A stretch of DNA of 64,000 nt from positions 615,582 through 679,581 of the forward strand of contig LNKV01000030.1 of the NCBI GenBank assembly GCA_001465935.1, given 5' to 3'. The stretch is from Clarireedia homoeocarpa. Lineage: Eukaryota; Ascomycota; Leotiomycetes; Helotiales; Rutstroemiaceae. Below are positions 43,825 to 55,595 of this stretch, in pieces; position 1 is the stretch's first letter; each line of letters opens with the position of its first letter. The notes under the pieces are model-generated. The model was not told the origin of the DNA and searched no databases. It saw only the letters and a list, made by a program, of their open reading frames with translations. The translations under genes and the position numbers were made by a program.

Positions 43825-44799
43825 CTACTTGTTTGCGAAGCGCTGTGATTGCATCTCGATGTTCGTATCTTTCTTCTCTGGTATGACCATCATCACTAAC
43901 CTCCCAATAATTGTCTTTTTCGCAATATTAAGGAACATGTTGCCCCCTCCAGAGTTCTGCCTTCCAGGCTGTTGACGGCTTCGATCATGTGAACCATTAA
44001 GAGGTTGGCCACTCTCCGAAGTGCCACGAACTTGTTGAGCACTCTCAAAATGATCGTTCCTCTGTTTGCGCAACGTCACACCAATTCCCTCGTAGACAAC
44101 CACCACAACGAATTCCATAAGTAAAGACATACACAGCAGAATGGTAACACTTCCAGTAAAGGAGTTAAATCGCTTGGAATGCGTGAAGGTCGAGATAATC
44201 GCGTAAAGAAGTCGGACGAAGAGGAATGGTAGGGCAATCGCAATACCGAGAAGGATTCTCTTCTCGCCGTCTTCAGCATGTGAGATCGAGAATGATGTAA
44301 TGACGGTAGCCATCACAAGCGCTGCATATGAAACGATGAACAAAACATTCCCAACTTTGCTAAGACTCCCTGGAACCCATTTCCCTGTTGTAGTGAAAGA
44401 ATGAGATGCATTGGCTCCTCCGACAATACCAAGAATCAAACCAACTAAGGAGATGATCTCCACAAGTTTGAGCATTCGTGTCTGGATGAAGGTTTTGTGG
44501 GTGTGATTAATGCTTTCGATCACACGGCTGAGAAGACCGAGAGTAGCGAGGAGGAGAGGGGATAGTCCAACGTTTTGAAGGATGAGAGCTCCAGTGTATA
44601 ATGATACGGAGGGGTTGTTGATGGCGGCGAGTTGCATGCAAGGACCGATGATACGAGCGAGGGAGAAGACGACGAGAAAATACCAGCCAGAAGATCTGTG
44701 GAAGCCATGGCGGAAGGTGAGGAAGAGTGCGGTAAAGAATGAGGGGATATAGACGATGAGTTCGCCGATTGCGACGCCATTGCGGTAGGAGATTGTCAT
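43825..44799 (-). CDS. Multi-pass membrane protein, DUF7702 type
   Basis: 324 residues, no intron. The start chosen is the ATG at 44797-44799 (MTISYRNGVAIGELIVYIP), because orthologue-like proteins begin at this point; the frame extends 52 codons further upstream without good context. Seven hydrophobic segments can be seen: GELIVYIPSFFTALFLTF, SGWYFLVVFSLARIIGPCMQ, GALILQNVGLSPLLLATLGL, LVEIISLVGLILGIVGG, NVLFIVSYAALVMATVITSF, ILLGIAIALPFLFVRLLYAI and SVTILLCMSLLMEFVVVVVY. The cytosolic tail is Gln/Ser-rich. The seven-helix layout with RHGF and ARIIGP loops is common in fungal uncharacterised membrane proteins; a receptor role is only conceivable. The function is unknown. Confidence 0.85.
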   Translation of the reverse strand: MTISYRNGVAIGELIVYIPSFFTALFLTFRHGFHRSSGWYFLVVFSLARIIGPCMQLAAINNPSVSLYTGALILQNVGLSPLLLATLGLLSRVIESINHTHKTFIQTRMLKLVEIISLVGLILGIVGGANASHSFTTTGKWVPGSLSKVGNVLFIVSYAALVMATVITSFSISHAEDGEKRILLGIAIALPFLFVRLLYAIISTFTHSKRFNSFTGSVTILLCMSLLMEFVVVVVYEGIGVTLRKQRNDHFESAQQVRGTSESGQPLNGSHDRSRQQPGRQNSGGGNMFLNIAKKTIIGRLVMMVIPEKKDTNIEMQSQRFANK

Positions 44800-46701
44800 G
44801 TTGTAGTTTGGGCGAAGGGGGAAGGGAGGGTGGGTGATCGGCTTTCCGAATGAAACTGAAGATAGAAGAGCAGGTAAAATACGCAGTGTAATATGATATA
44901 GAAGAGCTCCCGAAACAGAGGTAGCAAAGACTGGATATATAAGAATTACAAACACAACACAACCACGGAGAGATCAAACAACATATACTCAACATCTGCT
45001 CCCTTCCTGCCCTACTCGCTGAAACTAATCAGCCGCCTCCTCATGCATCCCTTTTACGAGCCTCTGGCCCCCAGCTCAGAAATCCAGAAAATTTCCATCC
45101 TCACGTCGCAAGCCTTGTCACTAACCCAAAGCGGTATACATGAAGTTAGAAGGAACGTGGGGTGTGGGTGGGACAGCAGGGAATAGCGCTCAGCCACACC
45201 AATGAATAAGCTTTTCATAACTCTGCTACCCATGCTTTCGAGTTGTCCGTTTTGGGCTAGTGTTGAGTAGATTGACCTTGTCATCTTGCAGGTGGAAAGT
45301 AAAATCTTACTTTAAAAGATTATTCCGAATTGAGAAGAGCAAATGCGAGTTTGGATAGTGGCTGGACCGTACTGTACTGTATCTGATTGGTTAGCGTTTT
45401 TGATTGGTTTTCGTCTGTGCATGAGTTACTCGGCGCGAGTTTTGTTCGTCGTTGTTTACATTAAGACCAGCGATCTATTCCATTGACGTTATACATACTC
45501 TCAATTATCTCGGCAGTTAGCAAGTCTTTCCAAGCTAAATGAATAACTAAACAGATACAGGCTTTGGCATCTGAATGCCCGCCAGTACACTTGGCGCTAT
45601 CCAAAGACCATGAGTTTCACAGAAAAATCCTACGCAGGACGATATAATAACGCATTCTCTTTCATCGACGAACACATCGGTGTAGACTACGTCAAAGCCA
45701 CCGTCGCCTTCATCAACCCCGCTGATTTAGGAATCGGCAAGTCCAAGTGGCAGGCTCTAAACTTTAAAATCATGGTAGTAACTCGAGCGGAAATTGAATC
45801 GATAAACACATTAACAAAGAAAGGAATACTGCTGCAATTCTGTTGCTTTGATATGTTGATGGCGTAGAACATCTCAAACTAGGTCTCTCAATGCTACCGG
45901 CGTACGACGGAAGGAAACTTGCTGCCTGAGTTGGTTAGGGCGGATGGCAGGTTCTTACACATTCGTATATAGGGGGGACCAGAGCCGGCTCGCGACACGG
46001 CACCCCAAGCCAAAAATCTGTACTTACTTCGCATTTTGAGGCTGTGATTAGCGAGTATTACACAGGCCGCCCCTACGCAGGCCTCGGTAGTTTGATGCCT
46101 GGTCGCGGCATTGTTCTACTGGAGACCCTGGGACCGACCGAAAGTAAGTAGGGCAAAGCTGAGTGAAGTATAGATGCGTGCAACTCCATGACTCTAATAG
46201 GGCTGCTTAACCAATGAATCTGCAAACAAACTATCGATTGTTGTTGGTAGAAACCAATGTAGCAAGAGGAGCACAGCTCCATTGTCACTGTACAGATACT
46301 GAAGATGCTCTTGAGGCCGTGGAACTGGACTTCTGAAGGGTGATAAAATTCATAAGTGGCCGCAGCGAAGACCTCAACTGCGAAGGATCACACGACGACC
46401 ATTCAGCATTGGCACTAACAGAGCTCCGTTCTGTCAAATTATTTCAAAAAATAGAAACTTTGCGGACAGAAGGCAGTCCGAAGAAGACCAGAATATAACG
46501 AGCCAATATGGAACAAACTAGACCCAATGCCAGCCCCTTTGCTAGATTAAAGGACTTCTACTTTTTGTGGATCTCTCTCACAACTATAAATTTCAATATA
46601 CCCATCTATTCCTCGAGGTCTGTTTCTCTATCAATAAAAGTCATCCTTCAACGATTACAGTCCAGGCATCAAACATATATAGAATACAATTCTGCACTAC
46701 A
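44800..46701. other. Intergenic spacer with a doubtful small gene
   Basis: 1.9 kb between divergent genes. It includes GTACTGTACTGTA at 45369-45381 and the possible small spliced frame described next. The rest shows no supported feature. Confidence 0.5.
45610..46217 (+). CDS. Possible small spliced gene (doubtful)
   Basis: Exon 1 begins with an ATG in GACCATGAG context and encodes MSFTEKSYAGRYNNAFSF... up to about ALNFKIM. A later stretch in an open frame (46043-46143) reads EYYTGRPYAGLGSLMPGRG and ends at a perfect GTAAGT. A 57-nt intron with CTAATAG at its end leads to a short RLLNQ-stop exon. A ~265-nt first intron is needed to join the parts. No family is recognised. It could be chance, or a decayed gene. 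Confidence 0.22.
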
Positions 46702-47932
46702 ATGTCTGTATCCACGACATCTTCTACAGAGAGGCATCCTCGAAGGGCGCACCGACATACGTCCAGCCAAGGTGATGTAGAAGTTCAATCTACGGGAAGC
46801 CATGGATCAAAGACACGATTGGATTCAAGATCAAGCTCAAGATCAGGCTCAAGATCGAGGTAAGTTGGGCTCAATTTGAGCTTGCAGTTTGACTGACGCA
46901 AACAACGATAGATTGGGAACCAAGGCAGAAGAGCCAAAATTACCAGTAAAGGAATCGACTAGACGTAAGATGACCACAGAAAATGCAGCCACTAAGCATA
47001 GAGCAGTTCCTGGGGCAGAAGCGTCCAACAAGCCTACAGTGCCAAAACCTTCAAAACATAAAAAGACGAATAGATTCGCCGATGGATTTGCAGCTCTTGA
47101 TCTTTATTCAGAACTGCCAACATCCAAAGCGTCAACATCCAAAGCACCACCAGCCACAACGGGGAAGAAGACGAATGCGAGTGCGAGTGGAGGGTTCGCC
47201 AAAGGATTTGCAAAACTTGATCTTTATCCAGATGTCCGCATTGCGCAAAGGCCGTGCTTTGCATGTGGCGACGAGCAGCCAGAATCAAAGTCATATAACA
47301 TGGAATGTATTAATGGCCACTGGAGCTGTGTGGATTGTCTGAAGGATGGATTCGAGGCATATTTCAAAGATTTCAAAAACCCTCCTAGGTGCTGTGATCA
47401 GCCAGTCAGCTTCCATGAAGTCGCTTCTACCGTGTTTTGGAAAGGGGAGCACAAAGACTTCGTCGAGCGCGGATTGAAAAGAATGGCAGACTTATCACAA
47501 ATGATGGCTGACAAGAGACACACCTTCCACTGTGCGTGGCCAGATTGCGGTACACCGCTTAAGGAGCTGGGTCGATCCGGGAAGAAGAAGTTTGGCATCT
47601 GCAGCAAATGCGAGAAGAAAACATGTGAGACATGTAAGTCGCCATGGATTAGCGGACATAGCACTCAGAAATGCCACAATTCAGGGAATGCAGAAATCGA
47701 GGCCCTGGCCGAGAGCTTGAACTTGAAGACTACGAAATGCCCTCACTGTAAAAGATCTAATGTGAAGACGGAGGGTTGTAATCTGGTTCAATGGTAAGAT
47801 ACTGCCTCTGTTAGTGTGCCGAAAGATATGCTAACAATCAGCAGCCCATGCCAAGGGCTATACTGCTATGAGTGTGGCGAAAAGGTGACACCTGGAGAAC
47901 CCGCGTGTAAACATATAAGTAGGAGGAGATGA
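46702..47932 (+). CDS. Compact RBR/IBR-type zinc-binding (E3 ligase-like) protein
   Basis: Three exons (46702-46859, 46912-~47793, last exon from ~47842) give about 363 residues. The N-terminus is Ser/Arg-rich (SRSSSRSGSRSR) and basic. A motif is duplicated: RFADGFAALDLYSEL and GFAKGFAKLDLYPDV. The C-terminal half carries the RING1-IBR-RING2 cysteine pattern: CFACGDEQ, ECINGHWSCVDCLKDGF and PPRCCDQP (RING1), FHCAWPDCGTPL with GICSKCEKKTCETCKSPWISGH (IBR), and KCPHCKRSNVKTEGCNLVQC-SPC-YECGEK (RING2, formed across intron 2). In this family RING2 carries a catalytic Cys that takes ubiquitin from E2. The product ends only about 17 residues after RING2, shorter than parkin or ariadne types. Ligase activity is inferred. 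Confidence 0.88.
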
Positions 47933-49112
47933 AATAATTAGATGAGTGCAGTTACTAGAGAATTGAGTTTCTCCGGCGTTCACTTGCGAACATGTATCGG
48001 TCCAGAAAATGGTTGGGTGGTGAATTGGGCTCCGGAAAACAGTAGATGCTCCCGTACAATTTAGTAGGCCCTGAGCATATCGCATGGATACGTTGTTGAG
48101 ATAGTCTTGAACAAAATGTGACCTTTGTTGATTGCAAGGTGTTTATGATGAATGAGTGGAGGAGTGAGCAATCCCTTGCTGGTCGCTCTAGTCTCCAGTT
48201 GAGTATCGACCATAAAGTGTATAGACGCCGACTGTGACGATACACCATTTAGGCATCATCATCTCCCTGACCGGTCGTGTCTTAGTCGTTATGCATATCT
48301 AAACGCCGCGTATATTGGTATAGGATTGATCTCACCAGATGCCAGCAGTACAGTATAAAATGGAGTGGGATTAACTGGCGTTAAATATGGAGTTAATTTG
48401 AACTCTACTGGGAGTATATAACTAGACGAAAGGTGTAAACGTCTGACAGAAAATCGTCGGTAGACTTGAAGCTCCACAAAGTGACAATGCCGCAGGAGGC
48501 GCACGTCCAACAAACGGCGCCGTATATTGACCAGTAGCAGGATACTTCCGACTCCGACGACCTTTAACCAATGATATTGACCGATGTTATTTCCGTGCCA
48601 CGTGTGCAAGGTTCCATACTCAGGGGCAGACACGCAGAGATTCGTCAAGAGTGGAGAAAATCCATGGAAATAAGCATGTAATAGCCACAGACCTAGAACT
48701 AGTTCTATTTGGGAATGCTGTGCGAGACCCCTCATGCTCCTCAAATGTATCTATCGTGCGAGAATGGCGTTTACCACCCAAGTCAACAAGCGTCGGCTTC
48801 GTTCAACAGGATCAAAAGCCTGCGGAGACCGTTGATCTGACCGTTGGTTGATAATTTACCTTGCAATTACTCCAGTGCGGCGCAGCTGTCGGCGTTGTCA
48901 TCATATTGAAGCCTCGAAATTTGTTCAAGCGCCAGAGAATGAACGCTTAGAGCTGATATCTTCACAGTTCAAGAGTCGTGCAGTCGGCACAAAAACCTTC
49001 TGATCTTCCCGTATCCTGTTAGCAGAAATTCTATATTTGAGAAAGACAACCTCATACAAGCAAAGACGAGACTGAGACCTAACTGCAAATATTTGATGTC
49101 AACTGATCTAAA
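47933..49112. other. Intergenic spacer
   Basis: Promoter side of the Zn2Cys6 gene. A minus-strand frame of 151 codons (48289-48744) lacks a convincing ATG and shows no family I know; it is hydrophobic in its first half (GLWLLHAYFHGF, VGVGSILLLVNI). It is left uncalled, though a decayed gene is possible. Confidence 0.5.
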
Positions 49113-51168
49113 ATGGTTTATTGTGGTAAACCTTCGAAGGGCTGCGCAAATTGTAGGGCAAGGAAAATACGTGTATGTGGAAGTCACTGATCTTTAATGC
49201 TCTTTTATTCGTGCTCTTGACCCGCTCCCTTGGCAACGGGTACCCATTTTGGGGTGTCACAACATGCAGACAACATGACTGATGCGACATCACTTCGTCG
49301 GCTGCCACTGGTTGAGTACTCAAACGAGGCAAAGAGTGCGAGTTGACTAATCAGTGAAGCTCGTTTAGTGCGGCCAAGAACTACCTGTCTGTACGAACTG
49401 TACGAAAGCGAGCAAAATATGCCCCGGCTATCGTAACATGCTTGACTTGGCCTTTCGAAATGAAAGCTCTAGTGTTATCGAGAAAGCCAAAGCCAAAGAG
49501 AAGGCTAGAAATATCAGGAGTGCTAGCCAGTCTAAGCCATTAGCTCCTGCAGCTGCTAGACCACGCGGGTCAACAAGTAGAGCCTCGTCCACGGTCTGTA
49601 GTGCGACACAGCGGTCACAAAGCCTGAGTCCATCACCTCCCACAACAACTTTTCCGGGTGACGGGAAATCTGAGTTTCAGGGATCACCGGGTGCGGCGTT
49701 GGTGCTAGCCTATGCAGATCGGGGTACTACGTACTTTATCAACAACTTTGTGGCTGAAGAGTCAGGACCTTCACATGGCCACTTCAACTACCTCAAAGAA
49801 ATGTGTCATAATGGAGGAATGGACAAGACTTTATCAGCTGGCTTGAGTGCAGTTGGTCTCGCTGCTCTATCTAACAAGATCAGATCGTCTCAACTACTTA
49901 GCGAAGCCCGCCATCATTATACAGTCGCATTGCAGCGCGTAAATGCAGCGCTCCGATCGCCAACCGATGCAGTCAAGGATAGCACTCTACTTACAATTAT
50001 GATTCTGACAGTATACGAAACAGTGACTTGTACGAGCCAGCTGTCTTTGAAGGCTTGGACCGAGCACATCAACGGTGCATCTGCATTGATCAAACTTCGT
50101 GGACCCTCCCAGTTTAGAACACGAGTAGGAGTTGGCATGTTTATGCAGATTACTTCTCACTTACTCATCAGTGCTATTCAACGGGAGATTCCCATGCCAC
50201 CTGAAATTGTGGCGCTGAGAGCTCAAGTGCAAAAACGATTGGACACTGCCGACCCCGGTTTCCGACTCCTTGCCATCCTCGACAAATTCGCCAAATTCAG
50301 AGCTGATCTTCGGGCCCATGTATTGGGAGACAGCGCATCTATCATACAGCATGCCTTAGCTCTTGAGCAGGAAATTGTCGAGGTGTTCTCGAATGTTCCT
50401 CCAGGATGGGAGTATGAGACAGTTGAAATCGATAAAAATATAGCACCGCATATTGTGTTTGATGGGAAATACGATATTTACTACGACTACTGGATTGCAC
50501 AACTATGGAACTCTTCTCGGACCTGCAGAATCCTACTCAACGAAGTGGTTAGACAACATATTCTCGAAGGATTCAAATCCGTTCCGCCGCTCTTTACGGA
50601 TAGTTTATACACAGCCCAATACCAACTCAGCACCGACACGCTGGTCGAACTGCGCAATGGAATACTCAGATCAATTCCTCAGTCCTTAGGCTACGTAACG
50701 CGCAAACCGTCCTCCTGGACACGTTCTCCATCACCCAGCTCCCGCACCCCTTCACCACCATTATTCACCGATCCCTTCGCGAACCTCTTCCCCGACCTTG
50801 ACCCCTTATTACACCCGACCACGTACATAGCTCCGTCCCTCTCCAGCACACCCAACCCGTCACACCCCGCAATCGGCGCCTACTTTCTCGTCTGGCCCCT
50901 CTACGTCGCCGGTGTAACACGCGTCACCTCCTCCTCCGAACGGAGCTTCATAATCGAGAATCTCCGTCGTCTGTACACTGAATATGGCATAGCGCAAGGC
51001 GACGCACTGGCTACCTTCATTGAAACTAACCCTATCATTACGAGCCGTAAAGAGGATGAGAAGAATGGTGTCAACGTTGGTTTTGGTCGGAGTATTTTGG
51101 AGATGAATAGGATACAAGCGGAGCGGAAGGAGTTGGCAGGGCCGTTGCCCTGTTATGAACCCAGTTAG
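49113..51168 (+). CDS. Zn2Cys6 transcription factor with fungal-specific regulatory domain
   Basis: Exon 1 (49113-49172) encodes MVYCGKPSKGCANCRARKIR. A 196-nt intron (49173-49368) separates it from CGQELPVCTNCTKASKICPGYRN, together forming the binuclear zinc cluster C-x2-C-x6-C-x6-C-x2-C-x6-C, here very compact. A Lys/Ala/Ser-rich linker follows (KAKAKEKARNI), then the DUF3468-like/fungal_trans_2 regulatory region with FNYLKEMC, ALSNKIRSSQLLSEARHHYTVAL and TLLTIMILTVYETVTC. The C-terminal part includes IGAYFLVWPLYVAGVTR and the end ELAGPLPCYEPS. About 615 residues. It sits in the nucleus by inference. The target genes are unknown; no metabolic gene cluster adjoins it. Confidence 0.92.
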
Positions 51169-51893
51169 GTTGGCCCATTTTCTTCCCTGAAGATTTGGGA
51201 TTGGAATTGCTTCTTTTGTTTCCTGTTATGGAGTTGGTACGAATTTATCATTGATTGTACGTCTTTGATCTGACTAACTCTATGATAGGAGACAACGCTA
51301 GCACTGCTACCGAGTTGCGCAAGGCTCTGGAGATTTAAATTGTCGAAGTGGGTTGACTATACGCTGGGTCTTACTTTAGGTGCTGGAGTTGAGAGTAGTA
51401 TGGCGCTTTTCTGCAGATAAATTTTCTGGCTTCTCGATAGCGCATTGTTCCTAATGTCGAAGATGAGTTCTTCATAGTAGGCACCACAGTTTAGACGCCT
51501 ACCGGAGTCGAAACAGGCCTTGTAATCTGTCGATAGGATGTTTCTTGTACATCATGTTTTGGCGTTTGTCTTGTGGAATAGCGTATACCAAAGAATAGGT
51601 TGGATGTAATTAGTACTTGAACGGCAGGATAACAAGGGGTAGCGAAAACTGACACGGGGAACACCTCAACTATATTGTGAGTGCTTATGTCTGTGCAGAC
51701 GTACTGGAGCATTTGCAGAGGTAAGAATGTCATCCATCAATCATACATCTAATTGAAATCTATGACTAAATACAGTACCAAGAATGAACAAGCCCAAGTA
51801 TCCGTGAGTCTGACACCAAAAAAATGCTATGCCTCAACCATAGTAACCAACGCCAGCAACCTACAGTGTTGTTATACATGAAAGTGAAGCCTT
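51169..51893. other. Convergent spacer
   Basis: 3' flanks of the zinc-cluster regulator and of the PTM1-like gene. No feature recognised. Confidence 0.65.
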
Positions 51894-53852
51894 TCAATCA
51901 TCTCGTGCGCCCTTAGGGGCTTTACCACCCACAAGATTTCTTCCTTCTTCTGAATCATCGTCATCGTCTGACCATCGATCACCATCCTCACCTACTGCAA
52001 AGATTGTCTCCCCGTCAAGACTTTCTCGAGGGATTTCCTTTGCGTTAGCTCCCGAAGGAGGGTCATATCTTGGCCCTTCTTGACCGGGCTGTGTTCTGTC
52101 ACCTCTCCGTGCGGCCGCGTTCTCCACATCATCATCATCGTCATCATCGGCACCAAAGTCAGCGATTTCGAAGCCCTCATCGTCCTGCGCTAATTCGTCA
52201 CTCATGGCGAATCTCCTATTGTTCGCGCTAGGCTTCCACACCCATGCAACAAAGCCAACATCAAACAGGTAAACGATGTTCAGCCAGCCATCAAGGATGA
52301 ACCACCGAGACTTCCAATGGAAAGGTACAAAATCAGGATCAGAGGCCGATGCGAAGGTAAACGAATTGAAGAAGAAGAAGCCGAAGATCACTACAATGGA
52401 TAAAAGGATGCACCACCAAAGTTTGCGGTACATGCTTGACTTGACTGTCTGTTTGCGTTCATTCAAATCCTTCATCGTCATGTTGAGAGAGTTGAGCGTC
52501 CAAACATAAAATGCAGTCAAGGTCCCGGCTAAGGGGAGGATAACAAACAAAACCAATGGGCCTAGACTATAATCAGCATCTCAGATGAATGATACAAAGC
52601 TCCAGTACAACTTACCGGCGTGTTCAGGGGTGATAGTCAAACTCGCAATAGAGTAGATCAACCCGAAAACGAAATGTGCTCCCGCAAGGTAACGAACATA
52701 AACCATGGTCTTGCCCAAACTTGGTTTGACAACGCCATAGCCCATACATACAATTAGGAGCAAGAAGAATGAGAACGAATTACGTCCTGCGTTCAATACT
52801 GCAACAATGATCATGAGGGCTTTTGATCCAATATTAGAACCGGCTCGGTTAAGATAATCTAACGATGGTTAGTATATTTTAGTCAAAAGTAGTAAAGTAA
52901 CATACCGTAGAACCCCCAAGTCATAAGCATCTCGACGATCAAGAAGACAATTATCGCGGTAATATAATTTTGGACAGGAACTGATAACAAATTAGCATCT
53001 AACGGGCTGCACATGACTCGGAATACTTACGAATATCGTCTCGGTGCTGCACATAGAGGAAAGCCCATAGACTGATAGAATAATGTTAGCTGGCGTCGGG
53101 TGACAAGATGTAGGCGTGGTAAACGTACAATCCCATAACTGCATAGACAATTGTGATAATTCCATAGAACGGCAGCTTCGGAATTTGAGCAGCTGGGAGC
53201 TCTCCATATGCGTTTCGGAACTCCACAACGGCAGAATATTTGACATTGGTAGGGGAATAACCAGTCGTACCAACACAGTAATATCCCGTATTCTTGATTG
53301 GGTAGTTTATTGGCGGGCCGGTGTTGTTAAGATGGATAGCTGTCGTGAAAACTTGACTATGAGAGCGCTCTGTTGCGTTAGGCGCGAGAATGAATTGGCC
53401 AGTCTGGTTTGCATTACAGAAGCCATTGCTTATATTTTCTGGGTCGCATATGAATTCTTTCTAGAGTCAAGGATTAGTACTGGATCAGAGGGTCAAATTC
53501 AGGAGTAGCCGCATACTTGGATGCTATCTGGTGTTGGAAGTACACCAACAAGATCGTAGTCCCTCCATTCAAATATAACCATACTAGCAGTTGGATCATC
53601 TTCGGTTGGTGTGTCTTGTGCCGTCGGTAGCCACTTTACCAAGATGTGTGGTTCAATTGGCCCTCCCCAGGTCTTCCGATCATACATTCCCGCGCATACT
53701 TGTCTATTGTCGTTCGATTCATCCTGCTATCGCCGTCAGAGATGAGCATCACCCCGAATCGCGATTTCTTTAATTACCATTTGGATTTCCAACGCGCCGA
53801 CTGTCGCAATAGACAACCCCAATGCGAGGAAGCCATGAAGCCAACCACGCAT
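51894..53852 (-). CDS. PTM1/GPR107-like Golgi seven-transmembrane protein
   Basis: Lung_7-TM_R (GOST) family, with a lumenal beta-rich domain followed by seven helices in Golgi/post-Golgi membranes. The start at 53850-53852 gives a signal peptide (MRGWLHGFLALGLSIATVGA). At least six introns splice in frame through DESNDNRQVCAGMYDRKTWG, SIQKEFICDPENISNGFCN and NTGYYCVGTTGY (paired Cys of the lumenal fold). They continue through AQIPKLPFYGIITIVYAV, GFLWAFLYVQHRDDILPVQN and WGFYDYLNRAGSNIGSKAL, then NSFSFFLLLIVCMGYGVVKP, which is the family's most conserved segment. The last exon carries LDGWLNIVYLFDVGFVAWVW and an acidic tail with runs of Asp. About 550 residues. Related proteins (yeast Ptm1, human TMEM87/GPR107) act in Golgi trafficking. 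Confidence 0.93.
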
Positions 53853-54212
53853 TCTTGTCTGCAGCCTTGTCGGCTCAAATGCAACTTGCTTCTGGTAAAG
53901 ATGTCACTAGAGAATATATTGGAGGTAAATCGCAATGCGTAATTCCATGCAGGTATATTCAAAGGATTTCTGGCAGATGCTCGTGGTGACAGAGAAGCTT
54001 AGCTGTTGAAGTGATGTCTGTCCAGAACTCTAGGAACTTTTCTGTAACATAGCTTGAGCAACGTAAGGCCAGTGGCTGCTTGTCTCGATAAGGTTAGATC
54101 AAGATGCTCGGATCACATTTGCTTATCCACAGTCTCGCCAATACTTTCTAGATTGACTTTCATGATAAAACCCACCAGAAACATCTACCTGAAACTACAC
54201 AGCTTTGTACAA
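53853..54212. promoter_or_regulatory. Divergent promoter, PTM1-like / CTU2
   Basis: 360 bp between two start codons on opposite strands. No distinct motif recognised. Confidence 0.5.
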
Positions 54213-55410
54213 ATGGCGATCCCAGAAAAGTCTTCGTCAAGCGCAGAACCGATTGCGGTTTGCAAAAGATGCAACGAGTCGCAAGCAGCTCTTCAAATAC
54301 GATCGGAGCCAGTCTGCCAGTGCGTTCAAAATTTGCGCATCCAGCAGTAGGCAAATGTAGATGCTAACTTTTGGCAGAAAATGTTTCTCTCAATATCTCA
54401 CAACGAAGGCAGTGAAGCGCATGGAAACCTACAAAGTTAAAAGATCTGCGAAAGGTCCACAGAAACTGCTATTACCACTTTCCTTCGGACCTTCTTCCTC
54501 AAGTTTGCTCTTTGTGTTAAATGGACACCTGGAAACCCAATATGAGAGAATGAATCGAGCCCCGTACGAGCTATGCGTTGTACACATTGATCTCTATCTC
54601 GATGCTGCAGATAAAGAAAAATCTGCCTCTCTATTGGAAAAGTACAAGAACCACTTCCCCAGACACACTTATTCCACTATTGGGCTTGAGGAAGCTTTAC
54701 GGCTGGAGAATATCGACTGGACCACTCTAGGAGTATCGCAACCTCCTGCACATGGGCTTACGGCATCAAGTGTAGATTTGCAGAAGCTCGTTTCTTCCAT
54801 ACCTTCCACAACTTCTAGAGCCGATATACTATCTACATTGCTTAGTAGACTCCTAGTGGATGTCGCCCAAAGAAACAACTGCGAAGGCATACTCTTCGGT
54901 GATACCACTACACGGCTAGCAGAGAGAACTCTTGCAGAGACCGCTAAAGGTCGTGGGTTCTCATTGCCATGGCAAGTTTCTGACGGACCCTCCCCCACTG
55001 GGGTGACCTTCAATTATCCCTTACGGGATATTCTCAAAAAGGAAATTCTATCTTTTTCATCAATCACTCCCACTCTAACAGATTTGGTGGTCTATCAAGA
55101 ACCATCTTCTCACATATCTGCTTCTTCAAAATCTGCTACGATCGATGATTTAATAGCACAATACTTCGAATCCGTAGAGGAAAATTTCCCAAGCATAGTT
55201 GCAAATGTTGTCAGAACTTCGAGCAAACTAAAACCTGCCACGGATCACATGGCCAAAGGTTGCGGGTTATGCGGGCTCCCTGTCGCCGAAGGGACTGACG
55301 GTATTTCTGGGTGGGGCGGAGATCAGAACCCAAATTCACGACCAGCAAGACAAGAAAGTGATTCAGATAGCATTTTATGCTATGGATGCTCCAGATCTAT
55401 AAATGGATGA
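54213..55410 (+). CDS. ncs2: Cytoplasmic tRNA 2-thiolation protein 2 (Ctu2/Ncs2)
   Basis: Partner of Ctu1/Ncs6 in making the 2-thio group of mcm5s2U34 in tRNA-Lys, -Glu and -Gln in the cytosol, with sulphur delivered by Urm1. Exon 1 (54213-54319) encodes CKRCNESQAALQIRSEPVC. A 58-nt intron leads to QKCFSQYLTTKAVKRMETYK, completing the N-terminal CxxC...CxxC zinc site. Next come LPLSFGPSSSSLLFVLNGHL (PP-loop-like nucleotide region, degenerate as usual for Ctu2), ELCVVHIDLYL, ILFGDTTTRLAERTLAETAKGRG and NYPLRDILKKEI. The C-terminal zinc knuckle is CGLCGLPVAEG...CYGCSRSI. About 380 residues. The 3' end lies 185 bp from the 3' end of the mitochondrial carrier, so the transcripts may overlap. Confidence 0.95.
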
Positions 55411-55595
55411 GCACCAAATTAACAACATTCTATCATGATCTCCAATAGCCTCCTGAGAGCCCCCGTCTTCAACACCGACATGTTTCCCTTTTAGGCGCCT
55501 GCAAGACCTAACCGTGGACTATACAAAGTGAGAATATACAACCTGGCGTAGCAATGATGCTGACAGCCAGAAAGGGGTAGAGCAGAACAGCCGCT

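Noticed and set aside
48289..48744. 151-codon minus-strand frame
   Set aside because: No convincing ATG and no recognised family; noted in the spacer entry only.
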